DNA of 64,000 nucleotides from Aureimonas altamirensis. Its GTDB lineage: Bacteria; Pseudomonadota; Alphaproteobacteria; Rhizobiales; Rhizobiaceae. The first letter of the stretch is position 1, and every line of letters starts with the position of its first letter. A model generated the notes under the pieces. The model did not search any database and was not told where the DNA came from. It was given only the letters and a program-made list of their open reading frames with translations. Both the position numbers and the translations under genes were made by a program. The stretch spans positions 242,384 through 306,383 of the forward strand of contig NZ_JAMQCO010000004.1 in the NCBI RefSeq assembly GCF_023702225.1. Reading direction: 5' to 3'. This document shows, piece after piece, positions 61,267-64,000 of this stretch.

Positions 61267-62043
61267 TCAGCGGTTCAGGACGGCAAGCGCGGCGCTGTGC
61301 AGTTGCGGCGTCGCCGCGGCGATGACGTCGCCGCCATTCTCGGCCCGGCCGCCGTCGAAAGTGGTGACGACGCCACCGGCCTGCTCGATGATGGGGATCA
61401 GGGCGACGATATCGTAGGGCTGCAGCCCTGTCTCCACGCACAGGTCGATATGGCCGGCCGCCAGCATGGCGAAGGCATAGCAATCGAGGCCGTAGCGCGA
61501 CAGGCGGACCTTGTCTTCGAGCGCCTCGAAGCGCTCCTTCATCCGTGTGTCGAACATGCGTGGGTTGGTGGTGGTCAGCGTTGCGTTCTCCAGCGCGCCG
61601 ACGTCGCGCACATGCAGGGTCGCCTGGCCGGCGGGACCGTCCATGAAGGCGCCGGCGCCCACTGTCCAGAACCGTTCGCCGATATAAGGCTGGCTCATGA
61701 TGCCGGCGCGCGCCCGGCCCCCGACCGTCAACCCGACAAGCGTGCCCCAGACCGGAACGCCCGAAATGAAGGGTCGCGTTCCGTCGATCGGATCGATGAC
61801 CCAGAGCGCGTCCCCCTCGCCCTGTCGCCCGAACTCTTCTCCCAGGATCGCGTGGTCGGGAAACTCGGCGGCAATCAGGGCGGTGATCGCCCTCTCGGCC
61901 TGCCGGTCCGCCTCCGTCACCGGGTCGAAGGCGCCGGACAGCTTGTTGTCGACCGCCAGTTTCTGCCGGAAGCGCGGAAGCGTCTGGCCGGCCGCAGCGT
62001 CGGCGATACGAAACAGGAAGTCGGCGTCTGGCATGGTCATCAT
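61267..62043 (-). CDS. hisN: Histidinol-phosphatase (inositol monophosphatase fold)
   Basis: 258 residues. Magnesium-binding motifs are AILGEEFG and VIDPIDGTRPFISG, with the third in GLQPYDIVALIPI. The overall sequence is closest to HisN-type histidinol-phosphatases of alphaproteobacteria rather than SuhB. It removes phosphate from histidinol phosphate in histidine synthesis. It converges on the hydrolase gene with 4 bp between them. Confidence 0.86.
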   Translation of the reverse strand: MMTMPDADFLFRIADAAAGQTLPRFRQKLAVDNKLSGAFDPVTEADRQAERAITALIAAEFPDHAILGEEFGRQGEGDALWVIDPIDGTRPFISGVPVWGTLVGLTVGGRARAGIMSQPYIGERFWTVGAGAFMDGPAGQATLHVRDVGALENATLTTTNPRMFDTRMKERFEALEDKVRLSRYGLDCYAFAMLAAGHIDLCVETGLQPYDIVALIPIIEQAGGVVTTFDGGRAENGGDVIAAATPQLHSAALAVLNR

Positions 62044-62151
62044 GAGCGGGGGCCCCGAAAGCGCGCGGATTCTGAGCGCGTCAATAGTACGATTCTTGAC
62101 GGATGTCGCATCGCATCATTATATTGCAACGCGACAGAGCGATCTGTCGGC

Positions 62152-62172
62152 GCCCTTTTCGGGCGTTTCCTC
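62152..62172. terminator. Weak hairpin between hisN and the amidohydrolase
   Basis: CGCCC-TTTT-CGGGCG followed by TTTCC: a five- to six-base stem of terminator shape. T residues lie on the + strand, where no gene precedes it, so its role is uncertain. Confidence 0.3.
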
Positions 62173-62220
62173 CCTAGACTTGGCCGCGCCACGCCTTTGC
62201 GTCGCGCGGTTCTTTTTTGC

Positions 62221-63132
62221 CTATTCGGCGGCAGCCGGCCGCGATGCCTCGGCCGCCCGGTCGCCGGCGAAGGCTTCCACGAAGCGGCGAAGATGCGCCT
62301 GCATGCGCGGGAAGCCGTCCGAGGGCGCAAAGGCCGCCTCGTCGGCGTAAAGGCCCCGGCTGATCTCGATCTGGATGGCATGGACGTTGTTGCGCGGCCG
62401 GCCGTAATGCTCGGTTATGTAGCCGCCGGCATAGGGCTTGTTGCGGACGACGTCGTAGCCGAGGCCGCGCAGCTCCGCCGCGGCCGCGGCGACATAGCGC
62501 GCATCGGCGCTGGTGCCGAACCGGTCGCCGAGAACCATGTCCGGGCGGCGATTGCCGGGGAGCGGCCGCACCGAGGACGGCATGGAGTGGCAATCCACCA
62601 GCACCGCCATGCCGAACCGCTGCACCGTCGCGTCCACCAGCTGCCGGAGTTGCCGATGGAAGGGGAAATAGATCCGCGATATGCGGGCAAGGCCCTCGGC
62701 CGCCGGCAGGCGGCCTGTGTAGATCTCCTGCCGTTCGGCGACGATGCGTGGAATCGTGCCGAGCCCGCCGGCAACGCGCGGCGACACGGCGTTGACGTGA
62801 GCGGGCAGCTCGCCGTCGAACATGGCGGGATCGAGTTCGTAGGGCTCGCGGTTCAGGTCCAGATAGGCGCGCGGAAACCGCGCCACCAGCAGCGGTGCGC
62901 CGATCTGCGGCACGAAGTCGAAGAGGCGATCGACGAAAAGGTCTTCCGAGCGGCGGACGGCGTCGCCCTTCAGCCGCGACAGGGCTATGAAGTCGGCGGG
63001 GTAGGCGCGGCCGCTGTGAGGCGAACAGAAGACGAGCGGCACGGTCTGGCGCGACGGCCCCAGAACCTCGAAAGCCGGGCATGGCCCCGCCGAGGTCTCG
63101 AAGAACGGCACGTCATTTCCCGCGATCGTCAT
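62221..63132 (-). CDS. N-formylglutamate amidohydrolase family protein
   Basis: About 303 residues. Typical motifs are VFCSPHSGRAYP near the N terminus, LDLNREPYELDP, LVDCHSMPSS and NKPYAGGYITEHYGRP. These hydrolyse N-formylglutamate to glutamate and formate, or act on related N-acyl amino acids. No hut genes are near, so a role in histidine use is not supported by context. The ATG at 63132 is chosen over a GTG at 63153; neither has a strong ribosome-binding site. Confidence 0.87.
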   Translation of the reverse strand: MTIAGNDVPFFETSAGPCPAFEVLGPSRQTVPLVFCSPHSGRAYPADFIALSRLKGDAVRRSEDLFVDRLFDFVPQIGAPLLVARFPRAYLDLNREPYELDPAMFDGELPAHVNAVSPRVAGGLGTIPRIVAERQEIYTGRLPAAEGLARISRIYFPFHRQLRQLVDATVQRFGMAVLVDCHSMPSSVRPLPGNRRPDMVLGDRFGTSADARYVAAAAAELRGLGYDVVRNKPYAGGYITEHYGRPRNNVHAIQIEISRGLYADEAAFAPSDGFPRMQAHLRRFVEAFAGDRAAEASRPAAAE

Positions 63133-63239
63133 ACTCACCCACTGGCTTCGCACAGGCTACATCGTCTATCTAATGTCAGGTGCGGAGGCTATACAATCCG
63201 TCACCTGCCGGCCGATGGCCGGCCCAACGGGAAAAGGCA

Positions 63240-63605
63240 ATGTCGAAGATTCTGCTGGCCGAAGACGACAACGACATGCGGCGTTTCCTCGCCAAGGCGC
63301 TGGAGAAGGCCGGATACGAGGTGACGTCTTACGACAATGGCGCCAGCGCCTACGAGCGCCTGCGGGAGGAGCCCTTCTCCCTGCTTCTCACCGATATCGT
63401 CATGCCGGAGATGGACGGGATAGAGCTGGCGCGCCGGGCCACCGAACTCGACCCCGACCTGAAGGTGATGTTCATCACGGGCTTCGCGGCCGTCGCGCTG
63501 AACCCCGATTCGAAGGCTCCGAAAGACGCGAAGATCCTGTCCAAGCCGTTCCATCTGCGCGAGCTGGTGGAAGAGGTCGGCAAGCTGCTGCAGGATGCCG
63601 CATGA
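63240..63605 (+). CDS. cpdR: CpdR-type single-domain response regulator
   Basis: 121-residue receiver domain with no output domain. The acidic pocket is AEDDNDMRRFL, the phosphorylated Asp is in LLLTDIVMPEMDGIELARR (near residue 51), and the lysine is in LSKPFHLREL. The sequence closely matches rhizobial CpdR1, which in its unphosphorylated form recruits the ClpXP protease to degrade cell-cycle factors under the CckA-ChpT relay. A GCCGGCC-GAT-GGCCGGC hairpin (63207-63223) lies in its leader. Confidence 0.92.
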   Translation: MSKILLAEDDNDMRRFLAKALEKAGYEVTSYDNGASAYERLREEPFSLLLTDIVMPEMDGIELARRATELDPDLKVMFITGFAAVALNPDSKAPKDAKILSKPFHLRELVEEVGKLLQDAA

Positions 63606-63642
63606 TTTTTTGTCCGGGGCCTGAAACTGGCCCTGGAATCAC

Positions 63643-63671
63643 TTGACCGGACGGCGACCCTATGGTCTATG
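63643..63671 (+). promoter_or_regulatory. Candidate promoter of tRNA-Val
   Basis: TTGACC (63643-63648) and TCTATG (63666-63671) separated by 17 nt, 14 nt before the tRNA 5' end. Confidence 0.4.
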
Positions 63672-63685
63672 CCGCTCCATCGAAT

Positions 63686-63760
<75 letters not shown>

Positions 63761-63876
63761 TTCGACCCCCTGATCCGCAAGGTTCAGAGTGTGGATATTG
63801 AAGTTTCCCCAAGATCATTCTGCATAACGACCTGTCGGCGGACAGCGTCGAAGCCCGGAGCAGTCGATACGACCGA

Positions 63877-64000
63877 TCAGGGCCGGTTGCGCATCTCGAT
63901 CTTACGGAACAGCAGGAACGCACCCAGCAGGATAAGCACGATACCGAAGACGATCATGGCAATGCTATCCGATCGATATCCGGATGCGGCAACCAGGAAG
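63877..64000 (-). CDS. C-terminal end of a membrane protein (partial)
   Basis: An open frame enters from the window's right edge and stops at TGA (63879-63877). The visible 40 residues include a hydrophobic helix (IAMIVFGIVLILLGAFLLF) followed by a basic tail (RKIEMRNRP). The 5' part lies outside the window, so the family cannot be named. Confidence 0.55.
   Translation of the reverse strand, partial: FLVAASGYRSDSIAMIVFGIVLILLGAFLLFRKIEMRNRP

Overview
The window is high-GC, densely packed bacterial DNA with operons joined by ATGA-type stop/start overlaps. Several genes point to an alphaproteobacterium of the Hyphomicrobiales (Rhizobiales): a CpdR-type single-domain response regulator, DUF459 and DUF3072 proteins, fused cytochrome oxidase subunits I+III, a ROSE-like leader on hsp20, a TGA-N9-TCA (RirA/IRO-like) site before exbB-exbD-tonB, and GGAAC-N16-NGTT (EcfG-like) promoters. 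The genus cannot be fixed from the sequence; an Aurantimonadaceae-like affiliation is only a guess.

Region 1 (1-18.1 kb, + strand) is a methylamine catabolic block: acetoacetyl-CoA synthetase, heterotetrameric sarcosine oxidase soxBDAG, L-serine dehydratase, glycine betaine monooxygenase gbcAB, a GbdR-like AraC/GATase regulator, dimethylglycine demethylase dgcAB and an electron-transfer flavoprotein pair. With the choline genes at 31-36 kb (betA, a betI-betB fusion and a ChoX-type binding protein) the window encodes nearly the whole route choline -> betaine aldehyde -> glycine betaine -> dimethylglycine -> sarcosine -> glycine, plus serine -> pyruvate. Only glyA and the transporter membrane/ATPase parts are missing. 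The acetoacetyl-CoA synthetase would fit use of acetoacetate released from carnitine.

Region 2 (18.1-27 kb, - strand) is an amide-type operon: AmiC-like sensor, AmiR-like ANTAR antiterminator, two Dpp-type permeases, binding protein, formamidase and a double ATPase, followed by an IclR regulator. A strong intrinsic terminator ends exactly at the AmiC start codon and is preceded by two small hairpins, so the operon is probably controlled by ANTAR antitermination. Region 3 (27-31 kb, -) holds queC-queD-queE behind a preQ1-I-like leader, then a peroxidase-family hydrolase and a DUF3072 protein, both with EcfG-like promoters, and a hypothetical membrane protein.

Region 4 (31-36 kb) is the choline module. 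Its most unusual feature is BetI and BetB in one uninterrupted 702-residue frame. Region 5 (36-41.4 kb) is a cytochrome c oxidase operon with CtaG and CopD/HemJ-like membrane proteins. Region 6 (41.5-44.1 kb) is exbB-exbD-tonB with a perfect 15-bp terminator.

Region 7 (44.1-64 kb) is mostly core metabolism and envelope: a glyoxalase-fold dioxygenase, enoyl-CoA hydratase and a 3-hydroxyisobutyryl-CoA hydrolase-like protein, a lytic transglycosylase, a DUF459 protein, a lower-GC AAA/DUF4143 ATPase next to a 3 x 22-bp tandem repeat, a YgiW-like OB-fold protein, gltBD, an aldolase, an Rmf-like peptide, hsp20, a hydrolase, hisN, an N-formylglutamate amidohydrolase, cpdR and tRNA-Val(GAC). Between hsp20 and the hydrolase lies an orphan + strand terminator preceded by two perfect stem-loops with C-rich, anti-Shine-Dalgarno-like loops, which is a good candidate small RNA.
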